A stretch of DNA of 64,000 bases from CALMEC01 sp963706315. GTDB taxonomy: Bacteria; Actinomycetota; Thermoleophilia; Miltoncostaeales; Miltoncostaeaceae. Of the stretch, positions 8,646-16,846 are shown piece after piece. The position numbers and the translations under genes are program-made. The stretch covers positions 46,289 through 110,288 of the forward strand of contig CAVPMA010000012.1 in NCBI GenBank assembly GCA_963706315.1, read 5' to 3'. The number at the start of each line of letters is the position of its first letter. The stretch's first letter is position 1. The notes beneath the pieces were generated by a model. The model was not told the origin of the DNA. It saw only the letters and a list, made by a program, of their open reading frames with translations, and did no database searches.

Positions 8646-9035
8646 GTGAGCCGATTCCGCGCCGATCGGATGTGTCGCGACGTGCGGGAAGTCGTTGATG
8701 CCGATGGCAGTGTCCTGCTCGCCCGCTGCCACGTCGCCGACCGCCCGCTGGCGCGCCTGGTGGGCCTGCTCGGCACGCCCGACCTGTCCGATGACGAGGG
8801 ACTGTGGCTCGAGCCGTGCTCGTCCGTGCACACCTGGGGCATGCGGATCCCGATCGCATGCGCATTCGTCGACGGGGACGGTCGGGTGCTGCGGGTGGTC
8901 GACCCGCTCCCGGCGGGGCGGCATGCGGCAGTCCGCGGAGCCCGCTCGGTGGTGGAAGCGCGCGCCGGCCGGTTCGCCGGACTCGCCGTCGGAACGACCC
9001 TGACGTACCGCTCACCGGTGAAAATGTCCGCATAG
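8646..9035 (+). CDS. DUF192 family protein
   Basis: A 129-residue protein matching the DUF192 fold (PF02643). The family is small, beta-rich, often periplasmic in Gram-negatives, and has no established activity. The core pattern LVGLLGTPDLSDDEGLWLEPC, then SSVHTWGMRIPIACAFVDGDG and VVDPL, fits the family's invariant W-M and I-P segment. GTG 8646 (VSRFRADRM) is taken as start because upstream codons overlap the divergent gene. No signal peptide is visible, so a cytoplasmic location is likely here. DUF192 proteins are sometimes found beside Tad pilus genes, as here. Confidence 0.75.
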   Translation: MSRFRADRMCRDVREVVDADGSVLLARCHVADRPLARLVGLLGTPDLSDDEGLWLEPCSSVHTWGMRIPIACAFVDGDGRVLRVVDPLPAGRHAAVRGARSVVEARAGRFAGLAVGTTLTYRSPVKMSA

Positions 9036-9095
9036 AGCGAAGATCCGGCCGAAGGGAGGGGGGCCATTTCGGCCCGCTCGAGCCTTTGAACTGAT

Positions 9096-9115
9096 GCACC
9101 GCGCCACGGCGGTGC
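9096..9115 (+). terminator. Stem-loop between DUF192 gene and regulator
   Basis: Perfect 7 bp inverted repeat GCACCGC / GCGGTGC with a 6 nt loop, in the 105 bp gap before the response regulator. There is no T run, so it could be a weak terminator or an operator. Confidence 0.35.
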
Positions 9116-9140
9116 GGACATCAATGCCGAGCGAGGTCCA

Positions 9141-9896
9141 ATGCCCACACTCACACCACCACGCGCCGCTCCCGCGATCGACCTGGGCGCGAACATCCTC
9201 ACCGCCCTCGTCGTGGACGACGACCCCGGCGTCGTCGGCTTCCTCGACGACAACCTCACCGCGGATCGCTTCGCGGTCATCACCGCCCGAAGCGGAGAGG
9301 AAGCCCTCGACCTCCTGCGGACGAGCCGCCCGGACGTCGCCCTGATCGACGTCGCGCTCCCGGGTATGAGCGGGTACGAGCTCGTGTCCATCGTGCGGGA
9401 GGGATCCACCTCGGGCGCCTGGGACCCCGGCATGGCGATCATGCTCATGTCCGGACGCGACGATATGCACAGCGTCGTGCGGGGCATCGAGCGCGGCGCC
9501 GACGACTACCTGATCAAGCCGTTCCACTATCCAGAGCTCCTCGCACGCGTCGGCTCGCATGTGCGGCGAGCCCGCGGAGTGAGCCTGGCCGGATCGCTGC
9601 GGGTCGGACCGGTCGAGGTCGACCGGAGAGCAATGCGGGTGCTCGTCCACGGTCGCACGATCGGGCTGTCCGCGAAGGAATTCGGGTTGCTCTGCGTTCT
9701 GGCCCGGGATCCGCATCGCGTGGTGTCGAAGGGCGAACTCCTCAAGGACGTGTGGGGCTTCTCCGCGAACGCCCGCACCCGCACGGTCGACACCCATGCC
9801 AGCAGGCTTCGCGGCAAGCTGGCCGCCGCCGGAGTTGGTGGATGGGTGCGCAACGTCTGGGGCCAGGGATACCGCCTCCTCCCGGAGGAGCGCTGA
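9141..9896 (+). CDS. OmpR-family response regulator
   Basis: Two-domain regulator of 251 residues. The receiver domain (about 20-135) has the acidic pocket VVDDDPG (26-28), the phospho-acceptor Asp70 in ALIDVALPG and Lys126 in LIKPF. The C-terminal winged helix (about 150-247) ends with RTRTVDTHASRLRGKL and GQGYRLL. The ATG 9141 start adds a 20-residue leader. It is followed with a 1 nt overlap by a histidine kinase and then the Tad genes, so it probably controls pilus assembly; this is inferred from position. Confidence 0.92.
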   Translation: MPTLTPPRAAPAIDLGANILTALVVDDDPGVVGFLDDNLTADRFAVITARSGEEALDLLRTSRPDVALIDVALPGMSGYELVSIVREGSTSGAWDPGMAIMLMSGRDDMHSVVRGIERGADDYLIKPFHYPELLARVGSHVRRARGVSLAGSLRVGPVEVDRRAMRVLVHGRTIGLSAKEFGLLCVLARDPHRVVSKGELLKDVWGFSANARTRTVDTHASRLRGKLAAAGVGGWVRNVWGQGYRLLPEER

Positions 9897-10594
9897 TGAG
9901 CGGCAGGGGGGTGGTCGGTGTCGAGCATGCGCGGCGCGCCGAGGAGTTGCTGCATGACATGCGCGGTCCCCTCGGCGTCATACGCGGCCAGTGCCACGGG
10001 ATCGTTCGTTGCGCCGGTCAGCCGGGGGTGCTCCTCGACAGACTCCGGATCATCGACGGCGAGATCGACCGAGTGGTCGCGGCCATCGATCGGGTGCGCT
10101 CCGCGCTCTGCGGGATCGCCTGCGACGAAGCGCCCGGCCCCGTCGATCTGGTCGCCGTCGCCCGTGAAGCCGTTCGGAGGCACGAGGGCTCCGCTGAGGA
10201 GCGCGGCATCGCGCTCACCGCTACGGCGCTCCCCGACCACGCCGAGATCCTGGGCTCCGTCGACGAGCTTCGGCGGCTCGTCGACAACCTGGTCTCGAAC
10301 GCGATCCGGCACGCGCCGCATGGCACCGGCGTGACGCTTGCGATCGGCGACGACGGCCGGAATGTCACGCTCCGCGTCTCGGACCGCGGAGCGGGCATCG
10401 ACGTGCGAGCGCGCTCGACGATCTTCGAGCGTCACCCCGGACATCGTGGGGCCCACGGCTGGGGCATCGGCCTCGGAATCGCCGGTGAGATCGCGACCAG
10501 GCACAACGGCCGCATCGCGTTCGACTCAGAAGGACAAGGAGCAACATTCCGGGTCGAGCTGCCTTCCTCGGGACGCACGAGCGTGGCGCGATGA
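9896..10594 (+). CDS. Short soluble sensor histidine kinase
   Basis: A 232-residue kinase with no membrane segment and almost no sensor region. The phosphorylatable histidine is His20 in LLHDMRGPLGVI, a variant of the usual SHELRTPL. The ATPase domain has the N box LVDNLVSNAIRHAP, the G1 box DRGAGID and the G2-like GWGIGLGIAGEIA. ATG 9896 overlaps the regulator stop (TGATG), so the pair is translationally coupled. With no input domain it must sense through a partner or through the cytoplasm. Confidence 0.85.
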   Translation: MSGRGVVGVEHARRAEELLHDMRGPLGVIRGQCHGIVRCAGQPGVLLDRLRIIDGEIDRVVAAIDRVRSALCGIACDEAPGPVDLVAVAREAVRRHEGSAEERGIALTATALPDHAEILGSVDELRRLVDNLVSNAIRHAPHGTGVTLAIGDDGRNVTLRVSDRGAGIDVRARSTIFERHPGHRGAHGWGIGLGIAGEIATRHNGRIAFDSEGQGATFRVELPSSGRTSVAR

Positions 10595-11148
10595 CCACGC
10601 CTGCGACCATCATCGTCGAGCAGGCCGTCGTGGAGCCGCTCGGCGGCTGTCCGGCGAACGTCGTCGTCGTACCCCGCCGCCGCTTGCCGTGGTACCGCCG
10701 CGGCCGGACGTGGGCGCCGCTCGACCCGGAGACGGTGCTGGACACATTGGCGGCGGTTCCCAGACCCGCCATCGTGCTCGCCCGCGGCCCCGCCGCCGAT
10801 CCAGGCGCGCGCTGCCTCCTGGACTTCGCTCCGCTTCTCGCCTTCGATCTGCGGCGCCTACCCGACTGCGTCGACATGGCCGCGCTGAGCGTGACCACCG
10901 CGAGCCGCGCCGACGAGCCTGGCTCGACGGCCTGCGGGCGGGCACTCGACGTGCTGTGCTGCGCGCCGGCGCTCACGATGTGCCGCTGGGAGCGCTCCGA
11001 TCGACCGCTGCGCCCGGGCGCGCTTCGGAGGTGGGCGTCGAGCGCGTGGCGGCCGTGCCCGTGGTGCCCGGCCGGTGGACTCGCGGGAGCACGCTGCGCA
11101 CGCTGCGGCAGTCCCGTCGGACGGGGAGACCAGGGAGGCGGGCGGTGA
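10591..11148 (+). CDS. Unknown protein with C-terminal zinc ribbon
   Basis: A 185-residue protein of unknown function between the kinase and cpaB, overlapping both neighbours by 4 bp (ATGA and GTGA). The C-terminus holds four cysteines in the order C156-x2-C159-x9-C169-x2-C172 (CPWCPAGGLAGARCARC), a typical zinc ribbon. The middle (residues 58-90) contains alternating hydrophobic stretches (PAIVLARG, CLLDFAPLLAFDL) but no clear membrane helix. The tight overlaps argue that it is expressed with the Tad machinery. I know no standard Tad component with this layout. Confidence 0.6.
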   Translation: MTTPATIIVEQAVVEPLGGCPANVVVVPRRRLPWYRRGRTWAPLDPETVLDTLAAVPRPAIVLARGPAADPGARCLLDFAPLLAFDLRRLPDCVDMAALSVTTASRADEPGSTACGRALDVLCCAPALTMCRWERSDRPLRPGALRRWASSAWRPCPWCPAGGLAGARCARCGSPVGRGDQGGGR

Positions 11149-11792
11149 TCACCCGGCGCCTCCGGCGGCGCCCCGGCGCCTGGTTCGCGGCTGCGGGTGT
11201 GCTCGCGGTCGCCGCCGGGGTGCTCACCATGCGGGCCGCGGCCGTCGACACGCCAACCGTGCCGGTGGTCGTCGCATCGGAGCCCATCTTGGTGGGCGTG
11301 CGGCTCGACGATCCGGAGGCGGTCCTGACGCTCACCCCGGTTCCCGCCGGGGCGCTGCTCCCGGGAATGGCGCGTGCGTTCGACGAGGTCCGAGGGCGTA
11401 CGGTGGCCGTGCCGATCGCACCGGGTGAGCCCGTGACCCAGGCCGCGTTGGGCGGGGCGCCCGGGCTCGCGCCCCCGCCGCTCGCCGCCGGCGAGCGCGG
11501 CTTCTCGGTTCCGGTTGCCGCCGCAGGGGCCGCGGCCGCGGTGCTCGTGCCGGGAGCGCGTGTGGATATCGTCGCCTCGAACGCCGATGGTCTGGCGGCC
11601 GCAGCGCGGGTCGTCGTCGCCGACGCCGAAGTGATCGCGCAGACCACCCCTTCCGGCGTCGACGGGGCCAGTGGCGAGGGCGGTGCGATTCTCTTGCGCG
11701 TCGGCGAGCGCGAGGCGTTGCGACTCACCGCGGCACTCGATCGCGCCGGGGGTGTCCGCCTGCTGCCGCGCCCGACGGGGGCCACGCCGTGA
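11145..11792 (+). CDS. cpaB: Flp pilus assembly protein CpaB
   Basis: A 215-residue protein with one N-terminal membrane helix (AWFAAAGVLAVAAGVLTM, about residues 10-28) followed by an SAF-type domain (PVVVASEPILVGVRLDD) and a second beta-rich part containing FSVPVAAAGAAAAVLVPGARVD. This matches CpaB/RcpC, an envelope component of the Tad pilus that may help pilus passage or modification. GTG 11145 overlaps the zinc-ribbon gene by 4 bp, and the next gene starts inside its stop. Confidence 0.8.
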   Translation: MITRRLRRRPGAWFAAAGVLAVAAGVLTMRAAAVDTPTVPVVVASEPILVGVRLDDPEAVLTLTPVPAGALLPGMARAFDEVRGRTVAVPIAPGEPVTQAALGGAPGLAPPPLAAGERGFSVPVAAAGAAAAVLVPGARVDIVASNADGLAAAARVVVADAEVIAQTTPSGVDGASGEGGAILLRVGEREALRLTAALDRAGGVRLLPRPTGATP

Positions 11793-12586
11793 GTCCTCAC
11801 GCCGTCGGCGACAGCGACGTGTGGGATGCACTCGTACGGGCTTCGGGCGACGCCGACGTGCGCGAGCCATCGATGTCCCTTCGACCGATCCGGCAGGCGG
11901 TCATCGTCACCGGCGCTGCCGGGGGTGTCGGCACGAGCCTGGTCGCCAGCGGCATCGCGCTCGGGCTTGCCGACTCTGGCGAGCCCGTGGGCTTGATCGA
12001 CCTCGCTGGCGACCTCGCCGGCGCATGGCGGGTTCCGCCCGATCGAACCATCGACGACCTTCTGCCGGTGATCGATGAGCTCGAACCGCGCCACATCGAG
12101 TTGGTCGCTCACCGCCATCCGTCGAGTGTGGCGCTCATGCTCGGCGCTCCGGCGGGCGTGACCGGCGACGGGTGGAGCCGCCAGGCTGCAGCGCGACTCC
12201 TCGAATGCGCTGCGACGCTGGGCATGCTCGTGATCGATGCGGGCAGCGCGGTGGGCGAACCGGCTCAGGAGGCATGCACAAGTGGCCGGGTGGTGGTCGT
12301 CGCCGCCAAGACCATCGCCGGTGCGCGGTCTGTCCGAGCCCGGCTCGATGGGCTGCGATCCGCGTGCCGAGCGGGGGAGCCGCTCCTCGTCGTGAACCGC
12401 GGTGTCGGACGCGATCACCTGAGCACGCGTGCGTTCGCGCGAGCCGTCGGTTATCCGGTGGCGGTGGAGCTCGGCAGGTTCGATCGCGACGCCGACGATC
12501 TCGGAGCGGGACGGTGGCCGGGTGGCCGACGCCGCTCGCTCACAACCGCGATCGACGCGCTCGTCCGGGCGGTGCGCGCCGGTTGA
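11789..12586 (+). CDS. CpaE/TadZ-like MinD-family protein with degenerate P-loop
   Basis: A 265-residue member of the ParA/MinD superfamily placed where Tad operons encode TadZ/CpaE, the factor that localises the pilus machine. The deviant Walker A region (residues 41-50) reads TGAAGGVGTS: the signature lysine of GKGGVGKT is replaced and the second lysine is missing, so ATP hydrolysis is doubtful. Other family features remain (GLIDLAGDLAG, LVIDAGSAVG, LLVVNRG). Loss of ATPase residues is known in some TadZ proteins. It starts at GTG 11789 in a 4 bp overlap. Confidence 0.75.
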   Translation: MSPHAVGDSDVWDALVRASGDADVREPSMSLRPIRQAVIVTGAAGGVGTSLVASGIALGLADSGEPVGLIDLAGDLAGAWRVPPDRTIDDLLPVIDELEPRHIELVAHRHPSSVALMLGAPAGVTGDGWSRQAAARLLECAATLGMLVIDAGSAVGEPAQEACTSGRVVVVAAKTIAGARSVRARLDGLRSACRAGEPLLVVNRGVGRDHLSTRAFARAVGYPVAVELGRFDRDADDLGAGRWPGGRRRSLTTAIDALVRAVRAG

Positions 12587-13821
12587 GCGCGAACGGGCCG
12601 ATCGATTCCCGGCTGGTTGCACACCTGCGCGCACGTGCGGTCCGTGAGGCCGCGCTCGAGCCCGGCCGCGTAGATTCGGGCTCGCTGGGGCAGCTCGTCG
12701 AGCAGCTCATCGAGCAGGAACGACGCGTCATGCCCGCCGCCGAGCGCCGCGCCGTCGTGCAGGCGGTCGTCGACGAGACCCTTGGATTCGGACCGCTCGA
12801 GCCGCTCCTACGCGATCCGCAGGTGACGGAGGTCATGGTCAACGGACCGGACGCCGTGTTTGTCGAGCGGTGCGGGCGCATCGAGCCCGCCCCGGCGCGG
12901 TTCGCCGATGCCGCCCACCTGCTGCACGTCATCGACCGCATCCTGTCGCCACTCGGCCGACGGGTCGACGAGGCGAGCCCGATGGTCGATGCGCGCCTTC
13001 CCGACGGGTCGCGGATCAACGCGATCATCCCGCCGCTCAGTCTTCAGGGTCCCGTCCTGACCGTTCGCCGTTTCGGCGAGCGGACACTCGGCGGCGACGA
13101 TCTCGTCGCGCTCGGGAGCCTGACCGAGCGGATGCTCGACCTCATGCGCGTCGGCGTGGTCGCGCGGCGGAACGTCCTCGTCATCGGTGGCACCGGCAGC
13201 GGCAAGACCACCACCCTCGCGGCGCTTGCGGCGTTCATCCCCGCCGCCGAGCGCGTGATCACGATCGAGGATGCCGCGGAGCTTCGGATCGCGCTGCCGC
13301 ACGTGATCCGGCTCGAGAGCCGGCCCGGGAGCCTCGAAGGACGCGGGGCGGTGACGATCCGCGCGCTCGTGCGGAACGCGCTTCGGATGCGACCCGATCG
13401 GATCGTGGTCGGGGAGGTCCGGGGGGCGGAGGCCCTCGACATGCTCGCCGCGATGACCACCGGCCACGAGGGCTCGCTCTCGACGCTGCACGCGTCGTCG
13501 CCGGCCGATGCCGTCCGCCGGCTTCAGACGCTCGCGTTGATGGGCGACCTGGACCTCCCGTTCGCGGCAGTGGCCGATCAGGTCGCCCACGCCATCGACC
13601 TGATCGTGCATCAGGCCCGCATGGCCGATGGCGTACGCCGGGTTGTCGAGATCACCGCGACGCAGGCGTCCGAGCACGGCGTGGCATTCACGCCGCTCGT
13701 GCGCTTCCATGCCGACGGATGGGACGGCGACCGGCTTGCGGGGACGTTCGTGTGGCACGAGGACGCGGCTGCTTGGCTGGCTCAGGCCCGCAACGACGCC
13801 GCGCTCGCGGAGCTCGGATGA
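12583..13821 (+). CDS. cpaF: Tad pilus assembly ATPase CpaF/TadA
   Basis: A secretion ATPase of 412 residues that powers Flp pilus extension and probably retraction. The N-terminal domain ends with LGFGPLEPLLRDPQVTEVMVNGPD, typical of CpaF. Walker A is VIGGTGSGKTTT (about 201-212), the Asp box is ITIEDAAEL, and Walker B is DRIVVGEVRG, followed by the His box TGHEGSLSTLHA. The start is TTG 12583, overlapping the upstream stop (TTGA); no better codon is available near it. The tadB gene begins inside its stop codon. Confidence 0.93.
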   Translation: MSANGPIDSRLVAHLRARAVREAALEPGRVDSGSLGQLVEQLIEQERRVMPAAERRAVVQAVVDETLGFGPLEPLLRDPQVTEVMVNGPDAVFVERCGRIEPAPARFADAAHLLHVIDRILSPLGRRVDEASPMVDARLPDGSRINAIIPPLSLQGPVLTVRRFGERTLGGDDLVALGSLTERMLDLMRVGVVARRNVLVIGGTGSGKTTTLAALAAFIPAAERVITIEDAAELRIALPHVIRLESRPGSLEGRGAVTIRALVRNALRMRPDRIVVGEVRGAEALDMLAAMTTGHEGSLSTLHASSPADAVRRLQTLALMGDLDLPFAAVADQVAHAIDLIVHQARMADGVRRVVEITATQASEHGVAFTPLVRFHADGWDGDRLAGTFVWHEDAAAWLAQARNDAALAELG

Positions 13822-14696
13822 CCGGGGGTGTGCCTGCTGCGCTCGCGTCGGGGGCGGCCATCACCGCCGTGATGGGCGTCCGGCGACTCGATCCGGCTGC
13901 GGCACTCGTGCGACTCGAGGCACTGCGCGGCTCGATTCGCACGCGCCGCTGCGCCGCGCTCGGCACCGCGCTCGCCCGGGCCGGCGTGCCCATCGACCCC
14001 GACGTGTTCCTCGCGGCGACGCTCGGCTGCGCCGGGTCGATGGGCGTGGTCGCGTGGACGCTCGTGCGAAGCCCGGTCGTCTCCGTGGTCGCTGCAGCCG
14101 CGGTCGGCGCTGCGGGATGGAGCGTGGTGGCGTCCGCCGAGCGACGGTATCGCGATCGGTTCGCGTCTCAGCTCCCGGCCGTCGCCCAGCAACTCGCGGG
14201 CGCGATCGGCGCCGGACTCTCGTTGCGGCAGGCAATCGCGCGCGCTGCCCGCGACGCCCCCGAGCCTGCCGCATCCGAGCTGCGCACGCTCTCGGCCGAC
14301 CTCGAGCTGGGAGCGCGGATCGATACGGCGCTGCGGGACGCCGTGGCCCGGCTTCCCGATCCGGGGCTGCGAACGATGGTGACCGCGATCACCGTGCAGC
14401 GGGTCGTTGGAGGGGACCTCGCCCGAGCCCTCACCGACCTCGCAGCGGGGCTCGAGGAGCGCACCGCGCTCGAGCGGGAGGCACGATCGGCAACGGCGCA
14501 GGCGCGGATGTCGGCGTGGCTCGTGGCCGGCCTGCCGCTCGCCGGCGGCGTGCTGGTGGAGATCGCCTCACCGGGGACCCTCGCTCGGACGATCGGGCAC
14601 GGACCGGGCCTTGGTCTGCTGATCGTCGCGACCGCGCTTCAGATGGTGGGCGTCGTACTCATCCGGCGCATCGTGCAGCCGGCGGGAGTGTCATGA
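13818..14696 (+). CDS. tadB: Tad pilus inner-membrane protein TadB
   Basis: A 292-residue protein of the type II secretion F / TadB class, the membrane platform for the CpaF ATPase. Two hydrophobic pairs are visible: about 60-95 (GCAGSMGVVAWTLV, VSVVAAAAVGAAGW) and about 235-285 (AWLVAGLPLAGGVLV, GLGLLIVATALQMVGVVLI). Between them lies the T2SSF core, QLPAVAQQLAGAIGAGLSLRQAI, with the characteristic G-x-G-L-S-L. ATG 13818 overlaps cpaF by 4 bp. The protein is coupled to tadC, which starts 24 bp downstream. Confidence 0.88.
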   Translation: MTGGVPAALASGAAITAVMGVRRLDPAAALVRLEALRGSIRTRRCAALGTALARAGVPIDPDVFLAATLGCAGSMGVVAWTLVRSPVVSVVAAAAVGAAGWSVVASAERRYRDRFASQLPAVAQQLAGAIGAGLSLRQAIARAARDAPEPAASELRTLSADLELGARIDTALRDAVARLPDPGLRTMVTAITVQRVVGGDLARALTDLAAGLEERTALEREARSATAQARMSAWLVAGLPLAGGVLVEIASPGTLARTIGHGPGLGLLIVATALQMVGVVLIRRIVQPAGVS

Positions 14697-14720
14697 GTCG
14701 CGGATGCCGGAGTTGAGCCT

Positions 14721-15584
14721 GTGGACGTTCCGAGCCCGTTGATGGTGTGGTCGCTGGCCTTGGTCGCATTGGCGTTGGGTCTGCATGCTCGTCGCGTCGA
14801 GCGCGGCGCCCGACCCAGGCCGGTGGTTCCGCCGCTCATTCGCGCCGTTCGCGCCGTGCCGGTCCATCCTGCGTTGATCGGGCGGGCCGGTGGCGAGCGC
14901 ATGCGGTCCGCGCTCGCAGCCGCGGGGCTCGCCTCGACACTTGGCGTGTCGCAGCTCGCACAGGCGCGACTCGCGCTCACCCAGGTCGGGCTCGTGACCG
15001 GCTGCGGCATCGCGATGGCAAGCGCCGGGCTCGGGGTCGTCAGCGCGATCGTGCTGGGAACCGCGGGGTACACGGGTCCGGCGCGCTGGGTCATCGTTCG
15101 CGCCCGCCGGCGTCGCCGGGCGATCATGCACGAGCTCCCGGACTTCATCGACCTCGTCGTGATCTGCGCGGAGTCGGGGATGGCGCTCGACGGCGCCGTT
15201 CGCATCGCGGCCGAGCGGCTGCCCGGCGAGCTCTCGTCGGAGATCTCCACGACGCTTCGTGAGCTCGACCTCGGGACGCCCCGGCGGGATGCCTACGTGG
15301 CGATGTCCGACCGGCTCGGCGTCGCAGCGGTCACCGGGCTCGTCGGGTCGCTCCTGCAGGCGGAGGAGCTCGGCTCGCCGATCGCATCCGTGCTTCGACG
15401 CCAAGCCGCGCTCATCCGGTCCGGTCGCACCCGGGAAATGCGCGAGCACGCGGCCCGCGCCGCGCCGAAGGTGCAGCTCGTCGTCGCGATGATCATGGTG
15501 CCCGCGGCGCTCCTGGTCATCCTCGGGGTCATGGTCATCGAACTCGTCGGTCAGCTCGGCGGGGTTGTCGGTGCCGCGCCATGA
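14721..15584 (+). CDS. tadC: Tad pilus inner-membrane protein TadC
   Basis: A 287-residue T2SSF-family partner of TadB. It has an N-terminal helix (PLMVWSLALVALALGL), a central helix pair around 90-120 and a C-terminal helix (VVAMIMVPAALLVILGVMVI). The cytoplasmic core carries LPDFIDLVVICAESGMALDGAV and LVGSLLQAEELGSPI, both typical of TadC. The start is GTG 14721. The last codons overlap the start of a short prepilin-like gene, so pilus platform and putative pilin are translated together. Confidence 0.88.
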   Translation: MDVPSPLMVWSLALVALALGLHARRVERGARPRPVVPPLIRAVRAVPVHPALIGRAGGERMRSALAAAGLASTLGVSQLAQARLALTQVGLVTGCGIAMASAGLGVVSAIVLGTAGYTGPARWVIVRARRRRRAIMHELPDFIDLVVICAESGMALDGAVRIAAERLPGELSSEISTTLRELDLGTPRRDAYVAMSDRLGVAAVTGLVGSLLQAEELGSPIASVLRRQAALIRSGRTREMREHAARAAPKVQLVVAMIMVPAALLVILGVMVIELVGQLGGVVGAAP

Positions 15585-15877
15585 TGCAGCGCGGATCCGC
15601 AGGCGCCGACTACATCGCGGTCATCGCGGTGGTCGGGATCATCTTCGCCGGGCTTCTCGTGATGCGCCCCCAGCGGGTCGGTCCGAAGAGCCCGGTCGAC
15701 GTGCTTCCCCCGATCATCCGCCTCCTCGGCCACCCGGTCCAGAACCTCGAGCCCCGGCCGGCTGCACCGCGAGCATCCGTGATACGTCCGGGACCGCCGC
15801 GCAGGCGGGCGACCCGGCGGCCCACGAGCGACCCCGCGGTCGTACTCTTGCCCGAGTGGTGGCACCGCGCGCCATGA
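15581..15877 (+). CDS. Candidate Flp-type prepilin or pseudopilin
   Basis: A 98-residue protein starting at ATG 15581 (or 15584) inside the tadC stop. Its N-terminus MMQRGSAGADY precedes a hydrophobic helix (IAVIAVVGIIFAGLLVM). Cutting after Gly5 puts Asp at +5 and Tyr at +6, close to the type IVb prepilin rule G / xxxx(E)Y. The rest is a proline- and arginine-rich soluble tail. No other pilin or prepilin peptidase is visible in the window. It could be the pilin, a TadE/F-like minor pilin, or an unrelated membrane peptide. Confidence 0.5.
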   Translation: MMQRGSAGADYIAVIAVVGIIFAGLLVMRPQRVGPKSPVDVLPPIIRLLGHPVQNLEPRPAAPRASVIRPGPPRRRATRRPTSDPAVVLLPEWWHRAP

Positions 15878-15933
15878 GCCGCCCAGGGCCGGGCGACGCG
15901 GTGAGCCTCCGTGTCGGGTCATACTCGGATGCC

Positions 15934-16839
15934 ATGGGACCTCGCGCCATCGATCCGTCCACGGGTCCCCCCTCGCCCTGCCCACGCTGCGCCGCACCGA
16001 CGCGCGAATGGATCCGCGCGCACGACCGCACGGGGCAACCCGACCGGCCGGTCCGGCGATGCACCGGCTGCGGCATCGGCTTCACCAGCCCCCCTCCCGG
16101 TGACGCGCCCGCGGCGCCTACCCGGCTTCCGAAGCGCGGTCCGCTCCGGGCGTACGCCGACCACATCATCCGTCGCGAGCTCAGGCCGCTCACCTCGGCT
16201 ATCGCGCCGGATGCGAGGGTGCTCGACATCGGCGCCGGTGGCGGCGACCGCGCGCTCGTGCTCGCCCGCGGCGGCCATCGCGTGACCGCCGTCGAACCCG
16301 ACGCCGACGAGGCGGCGCGCGCCAGCGGCCAGCTCAACGGCAGTGCGGAGCTCCTCACGACCCCCATCCAGGAGCTGCCCGCCGACGCGAGCGGCTACGA
16401 CGCAGCGCTCCTGTCACACGTGCTCGAGCACCTCCCCGATCCGGACGAGGCGCTCCGGCTCGTCCGCGAACGCCTCCGGCCCGGCGGGGCCATCGCCATC
16501 ATGGTTCCCAACGCCGGCGGGCTCCAGGCGCGAATCTTCCGGGGGCGCTGGCACCAGTGGGAGCCGTCGCGCCACCGCTGGCACTTCACCCGCGAGGTGC
16601 TCGGCGAGATGCTCGCCCGTGCCGGCTACCGCCACCTGAGCGTTCGGGCCTCCGGGGGATGGCGCTACCCGGCCAGCCTCGCCTACAGCATCGCCCCCCG
16701 GCTCGACCCGCAGACCCCGGGGTCGCCGCCCGCCATCGTCGGGCGGCTCTTCGCCCTCGCCCTCATACCGCTCGCGCTCGCCGAGGTCGCGACCGGACGC
16801 GGATCGCAGCTCGTCGCGACGGCCCGCGCCCCCGGCTAA
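15934..16839 (+). CDS. Class I SAM-dependent methyltransferase with zinc ribbon
   Basis: A 301-residue protein with an N-terminal zinc ribbon (C16-x2-C19 and C43-x2-C46, in CPRC and CTGC) followed by a Rossmann methyltransferase domain. Motif I is VLDIGAGGGDRAL, the acidic loop is VTAVEPDADEA, and the later motif SHVLEHLPDPDEAL is typical of methyltransferases acting on small molecules, sugars or lipids. Substrate is unknown. ATG 15934 is preferred; ATG 15874 overlaps the previous stop and would add 20 residues. It is the last plus-strand gene before a convergent pair. Confidence 0.8.
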   Translation: MGPRAIDPSTGPPSPCPRCAAPTREWIRAHDRTGQPDRPVRRCTGCGIGFTSPPPGDAPAAPTRLPKRGPLRAYADHIIRRELRPLTSAIAPDARVLDIGAGGGDRALVLARGGHRVTAVEPDADEAARASGQLNGSAELLTTPIQELPADASGYDAALLSHVLEHLPDPDEALRLVRERLRPGGAIAIMVPNAGGLQARIFRGRWHQWEPSRHRWHFTREVLGEMLARAGYRHLSVRASGGWRYPASLAYSIAPRLDPQTPGSPPAIVGRLFALALIPLALAEVATGRGSQLVATARAPG

Positions 16840-16846
16840 GCGGGCG

